Shown here: piece after piece, positions 1-11,582 of the stretch
Layout of the letters: every line of letters begins with the position of its first letter
Position numbering within the stretch: the stretch's first letter is position 1
NCBI GenBank assembly: GCA_012295275.1
Contig: CM022667.1
Coordinates: forward strand, 15,315,668-15,362,965
DNA: 47,298 nucleotides
From: Chrysomallon squamiferum
Lineage: Eukaryota > Mollusca > Gastropoda > Neomphalida > Peltospiridae
Reading direction: 5' to 3'
Notes under the pieces: model-generated
Database searches by the model: none
The model's input: only the letters and a program-made list of their open reading frames with translations
Told to the model about the DNA's origin: nothing
Made by a program: the position numbers and the translations under genes

Positions 1-1190
1 GTCCATGAATATACACAGCATTCATAGTTAAAAATCACATGCTAACATTATTCTCAGTCGATGACTACTAAGTAAAATAAATTATTTACAGAACTATGGA
101 TACCGTTACCAATTTTATCTACTATTAATATTTTAATCCATCAATCATCAGTGCATCAGTTAATCACTACACGTGTAAATGTTCTTATTCCGGACATTTC
201 TTTGATAACGTTCATTACTATTTGCAGATGTCAAGTAAAAGGTGCTTTAAACGAGACGAATTCGACAGAGGATACCTGCAGCATTTGTGGTACTTCCTAG
301 CTTTTAGAATATTTGAACATTTCCTGTTTTCACTATTACCACTGAAGTTGGCCGGCAAGAGAAATCTTTGATGTAAAACTTTGCTTCCACATCTTACTTG
401 ATGGTATTTAACTGTGGTTGGCTAATGTCGATGTACAAAGCTGTTTGATATTGATCGTTGTTAATTATTCGGAAAATTCTCTTTGGAATACTGTCAAATA
501 TACTCCATGATGATTTACTGAGACGGTAATGAGACTGAGTTCATGGTGTAATTTTAGAGAAAACGTAACGTTTGTCGAACGAATAAATGTTTTTACCTTG
601 AATAATATATTTAATAGTTGGCTTGCAAGGTTTCGTTTTAGCAGTCAGAAAAGATTTTATGGATTCGGATGCTTCATTGTCGTAGAATAGTTTCGACTGG
701 TCATAACATGAATCTGTGAGTTACAATAATGAGAAGTTAAATAAAAAAATGAAGAATGAATTTGAATTGAGGCTGAACAATACGATAGAACAGTTATCAA
801 AGTCACATTTTTAAATTCCTATCGAAAAGAAACCGTGTAATTAAATTGTAGGAAACATTTTTAAAAATCATCTTTTGAGAAATATAAAATTAAGTGCTCT
901 TATAAATTTCTATAACTTTAGCCACTTCGATTGATTGGATTTTAGTTCCACTAATAACAGCTTTGAACATCGCTTTGCACTGTTGGCTTACTACAGACTG
1001 AAACTATTCCAACGTTTCAAAGTTTCCAATTTCAGATGACATTGTGAATGGCAGATCATCATCGCTTCACATCGTTCATCCTCGACACAACGTCTACACA
1101 CCACAAGTTGTAATGATGAAATTAAGATGAAGCACGAAACCGAAATAAGAAAACAGATTTTGCGGATTTGTTCCATCATCAGTCACAAAG
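1..1190 (-). pseudogene. psi-D: chimeric, decayed PAN/EGF/C-terminal-repeat family member, cut by the window edge
   Basis: Read on the minus strand, 1179 to about 1030 resembles exon 1 of the C-type gene (signal peptide, then RRCVEDERCEAMMIC). It runs without exon 2 or introns straight into C-type exon 3 sequence (about 1030-925). After about 200 bases of intron-like sequence, an acceptor ending at 714 opens a second exon 3 start at 713 (DSCYDQSKLFYDNEASES), which soon meets a TGA. Further down, an AAG-TAA stop and internal deletions break the rest. Sequence matching the family's DDCW and GSV motifs lies near 1-180 and continues past the edge. The locus is therefore a fusion of two family members and cannot encode the normal product. 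The same exon 1/exon 3 fusion and the same TAA occur in the copy at 43,381-44,705. Confidence 0.8.
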
Positions 1191-1616
1191 ATAAATTTTA
1201 ATCCATGTTAGAAGGATCGATCTTATCTATCTGATATAGAGATCATTTGAAATTTGTTGAATATGAGGTCGATTTTAAAGATTTGAATTTGATATCGATA
1301 TTTAAAGATTCAGCTTGTTTTCTCTCTTCGGCATTTGCGTATATTTGAGAAATATTGTTGTTAAGAAGAATTAAAAATAAGTGTACCTAGTTCCCGTCAA
1401 ATTATTTGTGAATTTAGTTTTTGTCTTCTTCAGATGAAAATTCCTAAAAGTTTTATCGCTTCTAGTTAGAAGAAAGTAAAATGCATATTTAATTAACCAC
1501 TAATTGACTTTTGTAAAAATTAACATTATAATTAAAGTTATAACGTAACGGCGGACAAAGGAAGAATTGTTTTAATATACATTCATATATATATATGACG
1601 TAAATGCTCTACTGTT

Positions 1617-1617
1617 G

Positions 1618-1664
<47 letters not shown>
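1617..1664. repeat. (TTA)n microsatellite
   Basis: Uninterrupted TTA/ATT trinucleotide tract between the two C-type flank copies. Confidence 0.95.
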
Positions 1665-1805
1665 TTATTCATCTTACTAAGACTTTGCTTAAGAAAATAT
1701 ATATAAATGACAGTTTGACTTCTAGTAACAAAGACAAACGTAAGTTAAAAAGCAGTAATGTAGTTTTATAAAGTATGTATCAGCTGCTTTTAAGATTTTT
1801 CGAGA

Positions 1806-1945
1806 TAATGTGTTTGTGTGTCTGTGTACTTTTGTGTGTGTGTGTTTGTGCATTTTGTTTGTGTGGTCGTCTATGTGTGTATATCTGTGTGCCTGCATGC
1901 GTATGTGTATATGCACTGTGTGTATTATTTGTATATGTGTGTATA
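1806..1945. repeat. TG-rich imperfect microsatellite
   Basis: Irregular GTGT/TTTG/TATG tract. Its open frames encode only low-complexity Cys/Val/Tyr or His/Thr runs and are not genes. Confidence 0.85.
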
Positions 1946-2935
1946 CCTGCATCTACAAGAAAATAAAATACATATTTAATTAATCGCTAATTGAATCTTG
2001 TAAAAAAACAAAACAAAAAAACTAATTATATTAAAGGAAACGTTTTAAAAGGTAGTTTCATTTATTTTTTGAATAATTAAATAAGCTTAAAGCAAAATAA
2101 AATTTTCTTTGATTAATTCCCATTTGCCACAAGAAGCATAAAATATTTTGTTTGATTTCTAAGACAAAACATTTCTTGTGATGTTCTTTTTTTATCATTT
2201 GGTATATTCTAGAAGTGGTAATGATGAAATTAAGATGAATCACGAAACCGAAATAAGAAAACTAACTTTGCAGGTGTGTTCCATCATCAGTTGCAAAGAT
2301 GAATTTTAATCGGTGTTACAAGGATCGATCTTAAAATATCTGATATACAGATCAGTTGACATTTTTTGAATTTGAGGTCGATTTTTTAGATTTTTGTTTG
2401 ATATCGATATTGAAAGGTTGAGCTTGTTTTCTCTCTTCGGCACATGCGTATATTTGTTATTGTTAAGAAGAATTAAAAACACATGTACCTAGTTCATCTC
2501 TGATCCCGTCAAATTATTTGTCAATTAAGTTTTTGTCTTCTTCAGATGAAAACTCCGAAAACGTTTTATCGCTCCTAGTTAGAAGAATGTAAAATGCATA
2601 TTTAATTAACAGCTAATTGACTTTTGTAAAAATTAACATTATATAATAGGAAATGTTTTAAAAGGCATGTTCATTTATTTTTTAAGTAATTAAATAACCT
2701 TAAAGAAAAATAATGTCTTCTTTGATCAAATCCCATTTGTAACACGAAGCATAAAATTACCAAACAGCAAAAGTATTATCTAACACCATTAACTCAACGT
2801 CAAACAAGAAAACATTTTAGAAAAAAACCCATTAAGAAATAAAAAGAAATGCATTAATGCAATCATACGAGAAAACAAATTATCATAACGTGACGGCGGA
2901 CAAAGGAAAATACCTTCATACATATATACATATAT

Positions 2936-2970
2936 ACAAAGATACACAAACATACATACATATATATATA

Positions 2971-3034
<64 letters not shown>

Positions 3035-3126
3035 CATACATACATACATACATACACACATACATATATATATATATATACACATACATACATACATACA
3101 TACACACATACATACATACATATATA
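2936..3126. repeat. CATA/TA compound microsatellite
   Basis: Alternating (CATA)n and (TA)n blocks. The mirror position on the right arm (42,301-42,520) carries a similar TATG/TA tract. Open frames here on both strands are repeat artefacts. Confidence 0.95.
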
Positions 3127-3435
3127 CTAGTTTTTGTTCCTCATTGTGCTCCTCTGAGGTGCGGACGAATGGGTTCTATACTTTAGAGCCTCATCAGCGG
3201 CCTGTGTCGTTGACGAGGTCGTGATTGTCTATGTGTGTTGTCTGTTTAGAGGCACAAAAGAGTTTTATGGTAAAACAGCAGAATATTCATTCCTGACTAC
3301 ATATTCACAGAGATGTCACAGTGTTAAAGCAATCAATGAAAAATTAACAACTAATACTAAGAAGAACAGTGTTTAAATAACATTTATTTCAATCATATTC
3401 GACATTATAAAGCAAAAGAAACAGTTGCCACTTAC

Positions 3436-3472
<37 letters not shown>

Positions 3473-3602
3473 ATGTTTGTTTGTTGTTGTTTGTTTATTT
3501 GATTGTTTGTTGTTTATGTTTTGTTTGCTGGAGAATTTTAGTGCAAAACACAAATTAGAAAGTTAGATATATCTATTTGTAGTTTTTAAAATGTCATCAA
3601 CA

Positions 3603-3642
<40 letters not shown>

Positions 3643-5900
3643 GTTGTTGTTGTTGTTGTTGTTGTTATCATCATTATCATACACTTTTATATTTTTGGAA
3701 CGTTCTGGAATTTTATAAATTTTTTAAATTGGATATTTAATAAAGCATGTTCAAATAGGAAAGTAGGGTGCAGAAAACAAACAGCTAAAACGAGGGGGGA
3801 AAACATCTAGGTAGTCAAAGATAATACTAAATATTTCATAAAAAGTATATATATATATATATACATCACCCCCCACACAGACACACACTGTGTTTGATGT
3901 TGCTCCTTTACCAGACTTTTACATCAGCTGATTTCTATTGTCTCTGTTTTTGTTATTTTCAAAAGCACAAAATACAGAACAAGTTTATTTTTGAAAATAT
4001 CTGTATTTTATTTGTGTTATATCTACAGTTAGTTTCTTATAGAAAGTAAGTCCTATGCTAACAGTGTCACGAAAGAGGCAGGTACCGTTTAATCAGCTTA
4101 GATTTGTATACAGCAAAATTAGTCATTATATAATAACAGAAGTAATAAAAGTAGTTTATCGTAGATATAATCAAAGTATTTAAATGTGATTATAAGAAAT
4201 GCCAAAATATATGTTATATCTAGCTGTGTATTTGGTTTGTTTTTGCATTTGAAATATTTACTATACTTAAAAACAATACTATTTAAAGAAAGCGTTTTCT
4301 TTTGTTAGACAGAATTAAATAGAAACTAAGAAAAGCGTACCCGTGCAGTCTAATCTTGTTTAAGCTGCCACTTCTCTTGTGAAATCGTATCTTGAACCGA
4401 ACTGAAATTTTCCTGTTTGTCGTATCTTGTACCAGACTCTCATTTTAATAATAAAATCGTATTCTGTGTCGCACTGGCGTATTGTTAGTGTGCTCGTATT
4501 TTCTCATCGTCTTTTATTCATAATGCTGTCTTGTACAAGAGAGCAAATTTACTCGTGAAATCTTTTCTTGTTTAGTAATCTTCAAAGCTAACAAAAATAT
4601 CATTTTATAATTAGAATGTTGGCCGAGCACTGCAGTCATAAGTGAAGAGGTTGTTTAAAGAAATAAATAAACTAATAGGGCATATGTCACAATCAAAAAC
4701 AAATGGCAGCTAGTTGCAAACATTTATTACGACAATAATAGGTAATAATAGTAACATTAGATGTTGTAGTAGTAGCAGCAGAAGCAGTAGCAACATAGAC
4801 GTATTAGTTTTGTCAGAATTGGTAGTAGTAGTGACAGTGGTGACGATGGTAGTAGATTTAGACATGTAAGACTTATTTATTAAAATAATTGTTCTTGACA
4901 AACTTTTCGGACACCAAGTAAGCATTAAACATTAAGTTATTAGCAGAAATATACGCAATATAAACACTGCTTAAAATGCTATCAGTATCACAATCTAACA
5001 ATGACATAAGATTAATGATATCACATACACAAACTGAATTCTACACATTTCAAATATTTAAATAGTAACACAAAAAAATGTGGGTACATCAATAAAATCG
5101 TACTTTACCCGAGTTCACAATGTTCGTTCTAGCTCTTGTATCTATCTGACGTGCTCAACTTTGAAAAATAGTTTTGTATTTTATCGAGGTTTTTTTTTTA
5201 CAGTTTCTGGAATAATTTATTTTTAGTTTGTTGGTATTATATTTCTCCGTTTACTTTGATTTTCATATTTCCAATTAGCTATTCCGCATGTATTTTTAAT
5301 TTTCCGACAAAATAAATAAACGGTGAATCTGTGCCTCTTCAAAACAAGTCTAGATTGTAGAATAGAAATGTACCATTATTTCTGTGTAACTGTGTCAAAA
5401 CCTTCCACGTTGTGATTTTCAGATGTGGATCGTAACTAACCATTATCGCTAGAACTGGGTTAAATGATCGACTACTTCCATTTCATTAGATATTTATGTT
5501 TATTCTACTTTTTGATTAAATATCTAAAATTATAGCTATACGAAATTGATTTAATTTCCTATATCTTAGCTAAGATAAAAGTTTAATTTCATGAATCTAA
5601 CATACTATTCTGAAAACTTTGTAATACTATTTTGCTCTTTAACGGCTATACGAGAAACTGTCAAACTTCTAATACAGTATTTGTTTGAATAAATCTTTAA
5701 AAAATCATTATTACAAGAAAATAAAATTGCCATTACGATGATTTTTTTAAGTCATCATCATCAATATGATGTCATTTTAGTGCTTTTATGTCGTGCATTT
5801 CCAAATAATTTAGAAATAATTTCAATTTCAAGAAGTTTATATTTTTTATCACATACCTACAAAACGAAATGTGTCTTTCTTCATTTAAATTCAGGTCACT
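3127..5900. other. Non-coding left outer arm, no gene seen
   Basis: Apart from ATT/GTT tracts (about 3,436-3,470 and 3,608-3,666) and an AGC/AGT-rich stretch near 4,760-4,860, I see no exon-like sequence. Segments of this stretch match, inverted, 39,540-42,300; the part near 4,610-4,750 also matches about 26,360-26,560 upstream of gene C. Confidence 0.7.
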
Positions 5901-5905
5901 CAAAT

Positions 5906-6012
5906 TATTATTATTATTATTATTGTTGTTGTTGTTGTTATTATTATTATTATTATCATTATTATTATTATCATTATTATTATTATTATTATTACTATTA
6001 TTATTATTATAT
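5906..6012. repeat. TTA/TTG compound microsatellite
   Basis: ATT, GTT and ATC trinucleotide runs just beyond the 3' end of psi-A. The matching position on the right arm (39,389-39,440) carries a TAA tract. Confidence 0.9.
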
Positions 6013-7412
6013 TTTAAACAAAGAAAATATCAACCTTTGAAACGAATTCTTGTTTTTCATTTCAGTTTGTAATTTTATCACATCTGAACAAACCAAGTAA
6101 ATTTGTCGTAAACCACGTTTTCAGGTTTGTCTCCACTTTTCTTGTACGTGTAATAAAACTTTTGAAAGTCTCCTTCTGTTGTTATGATTCCAGACCACAG
6201 CTGGTAAGATGTTTCATTCAGAAAAGATCTGCCATAGTTTTCATCAAACTGAATATTGACGTGGTATATCAATTCAGCAGCTACGTCGACGTTGTCAGAC
6301 ACAGCCAGATGATCAACGTCGACAATTTCAAACTCTCCGTTAGGATACTCGACGACAACTCGGACTGAAACACCTTTCAGAACCATCTCTCTCAGTTTTG
6401 TGACTGATCCACTCTGTATTTCTCCACCATATTTTACACACAGAACCCTGATCCATTCACGTGTGTCGATAAACCAGTCTATTTGTTGTTTTTCTTGTAC
6501 ATCTTCTATTACAGTTGCCGTTTCGAATGTGTATCTTCGAGTTAAAACTTGACCGTTAGAAAATACCAGCTTCCTCTGCGCAATACCAGATCGTGCAAAA
6601 GGTTCTACTGCAACTGGTTCAATTATTTCTTCTAAAGAGGCAGATACGTACTTACCATAAATACGTACAGACTTCGTGCTTATAGACAAACCCGCGATGG
6701 AAACCCTTAGTCGATGACCACTAAGTAAGGCGCGAACTAAATTATCTACAGATCCATGAACGTGTTGACCAGTTTGATTAACAGTGAATATTTTAACCCA
6801 ACAATCGTCAGTGCACCAGGAATAAGAATAGGGGTACGTGTTGGCTTTCCTGTAAGTTCCAGCAATAAGATTCCAACGAAGAATGTACATCATGCCAGTG
6901 TTTGTATTTCTGCGCAGGAACCAGTACTGTGGTGATATAAATGAACCATAGAGACCTTCAAAGCTTTGTCCAGTTTCACTGAGAACGTCTGCTGATATTT
7001 TTCCTGATTGTTTTTCCACAAATACAGTTTCAGAAGACGTTAAAGACGAACCTTCTTCAATCTTGGAAACCAACAAATTGTAATCACCAGAAATAACCAG
7101 GAATATCTTTGTCTCCTGCGAAAACTTTTAATTTAACATTGCATGATTTGTTCACCTCTGTTTTCAAACTGTTCAGTGTTGCGATGTTCTCTGTATCGTG
7201 AACCATTCGCCAGTAGGAGTAACAGGAATCTGGAATTTAAAATTAATAACTGAAATTCAAAGAAATGACAGTGACAACGATAATAACGCAGAGGTGATGA
7301 TGATTGTTAGGAACAACGTCAACGTCGGTAGCTACGAGAATATTAATAAGGAGAATGAAACCAACAGGAAAAGCTATGGCGATCACGACAAACATTTCAA
7401 GAACAATAAAAT

Positions 7413-7590
7413 AATAATAATAATAATAACAACAACAACAACAACAACAACAATAATAATAATAATATAAAGAAGAAGAAGAAGGAAAAGAAGAAGAAGG
7501 AGAAGAAAAGAAAGAAGAAGGAGAAAAAGAAGAAGAAGAAGAAAGAGAAAAAAAAGAAAATTAGAAGAAGAAGAAAAATATAATACAAAT
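7413..7590. repeat. TAA/CAA/GAA-rich microsatellite in psi-A intron 2
   Basis: Trinucleotide runs; the complementary tract is at about 37,545-37,723 in gene A intron 2. Leu- or Phe-rich frames here are artefacts. Confidence 0.9.
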
Positions 7591-7822
7591 AACAACACAG
7601 AGAAGTTATATTCATTTACTGAAAGTTATTAAATAAAAAGAAATACGAAAGATCTTTGTGAAAGTTTATATGAGTGATTTTTGTATGATAACTATTCACT
7701 AACCTTCTACTGTATTTTCGGGCCTCCATAACCACGAAAACAGACACAGTAACCATTTTCATCTGGAAAATCTTTGTTCTTGCATCGATTCTAAAATAGA
7801 AAGGATATTAACTGTGGTTGTT

Positions 7823-7825
<3 letters not shown>

Positions 7826-7885
<60 letters not shown>

Positions 7886-7972
7886 TTAAATAATAATAAT
7901 TATAATAATAAAGACAATAATAATATATATCATTAGAAATGAATATTAAATAATAAGACACTCGATTTAATG

Positions 7973-8053
<81 letters not shown>
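7826..8053. repeat. (TAA)n and (GA)n microsatellites in psi-A intron 1
   Basis: A TAA tract at about 7,826-7,884 and a pure GA tract at 7,981-8,053 (73 bases). The mirror tracts in gene A intron 1 are about 37,229-37,289 and 37,041-37,140; the latter has 100 bases, so the arms differ in repeat number. Confidence 0.95.
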
Positions 8054-8057
<4 letters not shown>

Positions 8058-8654
8058 TGTTTATGAAGTATTATTGAAAAAATGTAATTACACTATTACT
8101 ACATATCGTCTCACCTTTGAAACATTTGTAATACGTACTATATTAGACATTTTGTAGAGTTTACTATCTGCATTAGCACTGGATTATAATTTATGTTACA
8201 GTATGATTTATGATAAATTCAAAAGTTTGAAATATTAGCTAATATTATACTAACAGAATAAAATTATCTAATATACCAAACTAATACTTTTCATAATTTC
8301 ACAAGAATGTTTGTTCTAAACTTATATTCAAACACGTATAATACTTACTATGGTAAAAACTTCGCAGACTGTGTTATCTGCACTGACATCAGTCAAACTG
8401 GCCATGTTGAATACTCCAAATAGATGACAGAAACCTGGACACACGATCATTCCGTTACACCTTTGATCACTGCCACATGACAAAGCACATTGCATCTTAG
8501 ATTTGATTGAACTATTGAAAACATTTCGTACAATTCTACTAAACTCTTTTTGTGTAAGAATTTCTTTGTTTAGTTCGACTCTACCACAGCTTAGCTGTGC
8601 TGTCGTCATTGTGAACAGGAGGAAAATGTTGATAGTAATTATAGCAATCATCAT

Positions 8655-10400
8655 TTCCAGAAAACGAATCGTAGAAATGAATAATTTTAAATATAAAGTA
8701 AATATATGGATAACAAACAAACAAACATATAAATAAAGGAGTGGATACTGAAAAAAAAATAAAGAAAGATACAAACAAATCCTTTCCACTACACAAAATA
8801 AAACAGAAATCTACTGCCCTTAGTTAAGTAAATATTTTAAATGTTGTCGAAGATATGTTTCTGAAAATTAATAATAAACAATTTAGTTTGTTTTCAAAGA
8901 TGCTTTCCTTTGTTTTTCTTCCACTGCTGAGAGATAACAAACAAAAAAAAAAACATTAAAAAGTCTCACTAATATATTTTCCTTTTGCAATCAAAACAAA
9001 ACTGGATAGTCCTTTGTTTTTAGATAGAGTTCAGAAAGGTGCTCGCGTACATACATGAATTGTTTTGTTGCAGATATATTTCCCGTATGATTTCATAATG
9101 AAGTCTTGAAGAATACAAAGAGAAATAAAATGATATCATACATTAGATCCTTATTGCAGCGTTTTAAAGTAAAAGTATGTAAGTTTGTTTACTATAATGA
9201 TATTCGATCAATTCCTTAATATCCGCCTCTGAAAGCACTAACAGAAATTCGTTTTGAAGCGACAAATTTTGTAATAGTTCTGAAAGTTTCTGTATCGGTA
9301 ACAGAACAAAAATAAAAATAAAAACAAACAAAAACAAATAAATAAATAAAACAGCCACTTGGTGACAGATCGAAGGAAACGCAATATGCTGCTTCAGAAA
9401 ACAACTATTAAAACTAATCATTCAAGCGTAATCTCTTACTGTTTAAATTGCTTTGTTTTTTGCCTGCTTCATTATATAATAATATATCATTAGTGTCATT
9501 TATTTCTAACTTTCTGTCTGCAAATCTCATTCTCTGTTCCGATTAGCAAAAAATGTATAATAAAATATCCTTCTCATTTTTAAAATCTAAATGCTTATTC
9601 TCTGTTCCGAATAAATAAAATATCAAGTCAATAAATGATAGAAGAAATGTATGAACGTACGTTTTACCATTCGTTCATTCAGTTCGTTTTATAGTAATGT
9701 TTCGAAAGAATAGGAATACACACAAAAACAAAGAACGGAAGAAGCTGCAAAGACAACTAATACCGCTGAGAGTTGCAACAGATCCAAAACACTCTCCCAG
9801 GAAGCTCAGTCTATTGTGTTTTATAGCCAGTTCGAAATCACTTCAATTAGTCTTAAAGTCATTCTTATATATGTATGTATGTGTGTGTTATACCAGCCAG
9901 AGAAACACAATTAAATTACCTTATTTTTTAAATTAACGCATAAGTGATCTTTGTCTATCTTATTTCAGAAATATAAAGCACAAGTTTCTTCGGTTGTGCT
10001 TGAAAAAACCAGAAAAACACGATTAAATTTTTTGATTGTTTGAAACGATTTTATTTGGTTTGTTTATTAATGCATAAGCGATCTTTGTACATCTTTTGTA
10101 ATATGTAAATTTTTACGAGCAATTCGGAACACGCTGTTTAAAGTATTCTTGTTTTGGAATGTCGATTAGCATCATATATCCTTCATTAAGTCGAGAAATA
10201 TAGTTCGATACAATTAGTTTCTTAGTCCGTCGCATTATGATATAGATAGATAGATAGATAGATTAATTGATAGATAGATACAGACCGACAGATATAAAGA
10301 TAGATAAATAGAGAGATGAAAAGATAAATATACTTAGAGATAGAAAGAAAGAGGTAGGCGAGAAAAGGTTTTGCAGAATAATATAAAGAATATAATAAAA
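8655..10400. other. Intergenic inner-arm sequence between psi-A and the orphan 3' exon
   Basis: No gene is supported. Frames of 62-85 residues near 9,164-9,421 and 9,697-9,936 recur on the right arm only because the arms are near-identical, and they are low-complexity. Two copies of an element found upstream of B-type genes lie at about 9,893-9,965 and 10,008-10,105. A GATA-type tetranucleotide run lies near 10,240-10,335. Confidence 0.7.
9893..10105 (+). repeat. Two copies of a B-type upstream element
   Basis: Each copy has AAACACRATTAAA, then after 30-55 bases GCATAAGYGATCTTTGT and a CATCTT/TATCTT segment. Similar sequence precedes gene B at about 13,595-13,690 and recurs at about 19,455-19,550. 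These copies point toward psi-H (11,050), suggesting they are its old 5' flank. Role unknown. Confidence 0.5.
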
Positions 10401-10414
10401 ATATAGAAAAGTAA

Positions 10415-10569
10415 ATTAGATTAAAACAATTTTTATTAAGATGAAATTAAAAGTCTAAACAAAGCAAAATCTATCTTGTTGTACACTCTGTTGTATCTGT
10501 GTCATCAATATAATATTGTATTGTAAGATGTAACCACAGTTTTGTATTTAAATCTTCACTGATCCGTCC
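10415..10569 (-). pseudogene. Orphan 3' terminal exon of a glycine-rich G-type gene
   Basis: On the minus strand an acceptor (TTTAG) is followed by GGACGGATCAG, then TTTGCTTTGTTTAGACTTTT and an AATAAA (complement at 10,432-10,437). Order and spacing match the 3' untranslated exon of gene G at 25,265-25,440. No signal-peptide exon or glycine repeat is found nearby, so it looks like the surviving tail of a lost gene. Confidence 0.75.
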
Positions 10570-10760
10570 CTAAATTAAAATAAATAAATAAACACATGCA
10601 TACATAAATAAATGAAGAATATGTTGATAATGAACAAACATATATAAAATAAAAGGACAACAATAACAACATTATCATAATAAATACTGTATGCATGAAC
10701 GTTTTCTCTCCGTTTGTCTGTCTGAATTTAGGATGTACAGGTTACAGTTAATATGTCAAG

Positions 10761-10915
10761 CTAGATGTTTGGCCTAATGCCTGAAATATTTAGGCATTTA
10801 GGCATTTAGGCTAACGCCCAAGACCGTCAGGCGTTTGACCCAATGACGAAAACTTCCAGGCATTTGGCCAAACGACTGAAATAGAAGTCTGGTCATTAGG
10901 CAAAGTGACTGAATG
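10761..10915. repeat. Hairpin-forming minisatellite, left copy
   Basis: Four to five units of about 29-37 bases. Read on the minus strand each unit begins with TTxGSCYAAA and contains a six-base stem closed by an 11-19 base loop, for example AACGCC with GGCGTT and AATGCC with GGCATT. One stem is broken by a C/T mismatch (AATGCC against GTCATT) that is paired in the right-arm copy (34,211-34,362). Confidence 0.75.
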
Positions 10916-11049
10916 AAAACGAATAGCTTGGAGTTGAACGAAAACATTTCGAAACACATCAAGTAGTGTTCTGTTTATTACTGCAGTTGAAAATTGAGTG
11001 ACGTTGAACTGCACTAAAAAGTGTTCTTGAAACATTTACAACGTTTTGT

Positions 11050-11430
11050 TTGAGGCCTATTTGTCTGCCACGTTACACCTTCTTCTTCTGCGGTCAACAC
11101 AACTCAAGAAATGCGCATGGAACATGTTCCAGAAAGAACCTAGCAGAATATTCTTACTAACTGGAAACTGCAAATACCAAAACTCCCCTGGACCAGTAAT
11201 AACATCGTGCAGTAGAAAAATGCAAGCTCTCCGGTACGTCAAAGATGTTTGTAACGGAATATCTATCTTTGAGAATGACAACTCTGAGAATGTCGTTGAA
11301 GGGGATTTCAATTCGAAGATCTATATTGGAAAACGAAACTTTAATACAAGACACAGAAAAATAAGACTAGTTTGTGGACACACGTGAATGGATCAAAATT
11401 ATCTGTGCAAAAGATGGTGGAGTGATTATT
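11050..11430 (+). pseudogene. psi-H: exon 3 relic of the PAN/EGF family
   Basis: A 113-codon open frame contains LKKCAWNMFQKEPSRIF and GNCKYQ, which line up with LSKSSWKTFDSVPKRIF and EGKYHT in gene B exon 3. Further on, at about 11,370-11,430, the bases GTTTGTGGACACACGTGAATGG reproduce the conserved WFVDTREW stretch in another frame. The part between these is missing or unrecognisable. There is no exon 1 or 2, no signal peptide and no acceptor. It is followed by a 3' flank that matches the 3' flank of gene B, so psi-H and B look like tandem copies. The inverted copy is at 33,690-34,080. Confidence 0.75.
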
Positions 11431-11582
11431 TAAAAATAATATTTTATAAAATATAAATACACTCTTATACTTATTATGAGTTTTATGACGTGAAAAATAG
11501 TATGTTTATTTACATCCATCAATGAACTTGATCTGCAAGCAGTTTTATTTTACGGAAAGCCATTACGTGACTTATATTTGTT

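Larger units (their letters stand above)
1215..2665. repeat. Tandem duplication of C-type 5' flank with a stray exon 1 fragment
   Basis: The stretch 1,225-1,520 is repeated at about 2,330-2,665, including GATATCGATATT, a TCTCTCTTCGGCA segment and the run ending in AATTGACTTTTGTAAAAATTAACATTATA. Read on the minus strand, about 2,290-2,218 repeats the first part of a C-type exon 1 (start region and signal peptide), so a second truncated first exon sits in this tandem array. The region between holds a TTA tract (1,617-1,664) and a TG-rich tract (1,806-1,945). No intact gene is seen. Confidence 0.7.
1..5990. repeat. Left outer arm of the large inverted repeat (diverged)
   Basis: The reverse complement of this stretch follows 39,330-44,300 in the same order: psi-D, its 5' flank, the CATA/TA tract, a block near 3,128-3,300 matching about 42,150-42,300, and the block near 5,400-5,800 matching about 39,550-39,830. 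By eye the matches are clear but interrupted by many substitutions, indels and different microsatellite lengths. Confidence 0.8.
6078..8654 (-). pseudogene. psi-A: disabled left-arm copy of the PAN/EGF gene A
   Basis: Exons on the minus strand are 8654-8349 (signal peptide and PAN-like module), 7790-7704 (EGF-like) and 7229-6078 (C-terminal region), with the same splice sites as the intact copy at 36,440-39,314. Two lesions are seen. Exon 2 lacks seven bases near 7,720, which removes the last EGF cysteine and brings TAG into frame at 7,710-7,708. Exon 3 is 260 bases shorter than the right copy, with the junction near 7,098-7,104, so the frame shifts into a TGA. Downstream, 332 codons of exon 3 (7,076-6,078) stay open and close to the functional copy, so the loss looks recent. 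A short secreted product containing only the first module remains possible. Intron 1 carries a (GA)n tract and intron 2 a TAA/CAA/GAA tract. Confidence 0.88.

Noticed and set aside
2789-3186. Open frames on both strands rich in Tyr/Val/Cys/His/Thr
   Set aside because: They lie in CATA/TA dinucleotide and tetranucleotide repeats, which are open in several frames at once.
3128-3300. Possible SINE (block repeated inverted near 42,150-42,300)
   Set aside because: No tRNA-like A and B boxes or poly(A)/target-site duplication could be seen; the pair is explained by the inverted outer arms.
7383-7615. Leu/Phe/Ile-rich frames resembling membrane segments (also near 37,513-37,889)
   Set aside because: Products of TTA/TTC/GTT microsatellites inside intron 2 of psi-A and gene A.
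9164-9936. Frames of 62-85 codons repeated on both arms
   Set aside because: Low-complexity Phe/Ile/Leu or basic sequence; duplication of the arms explains their conservation.
10240-10335. Regular repeats that might suggest a CRISPR-like array
   Set aside because: Simple GATA-type microsatellite in an intron-containing animal genome; no unique spacers of constant length.
10811-11035. 74-codon frame on the minus strand, repeated at 34,088-34,312
   Set aside because: Covers the hairpin minisatellite and is conserved only because the arms are near-identical.
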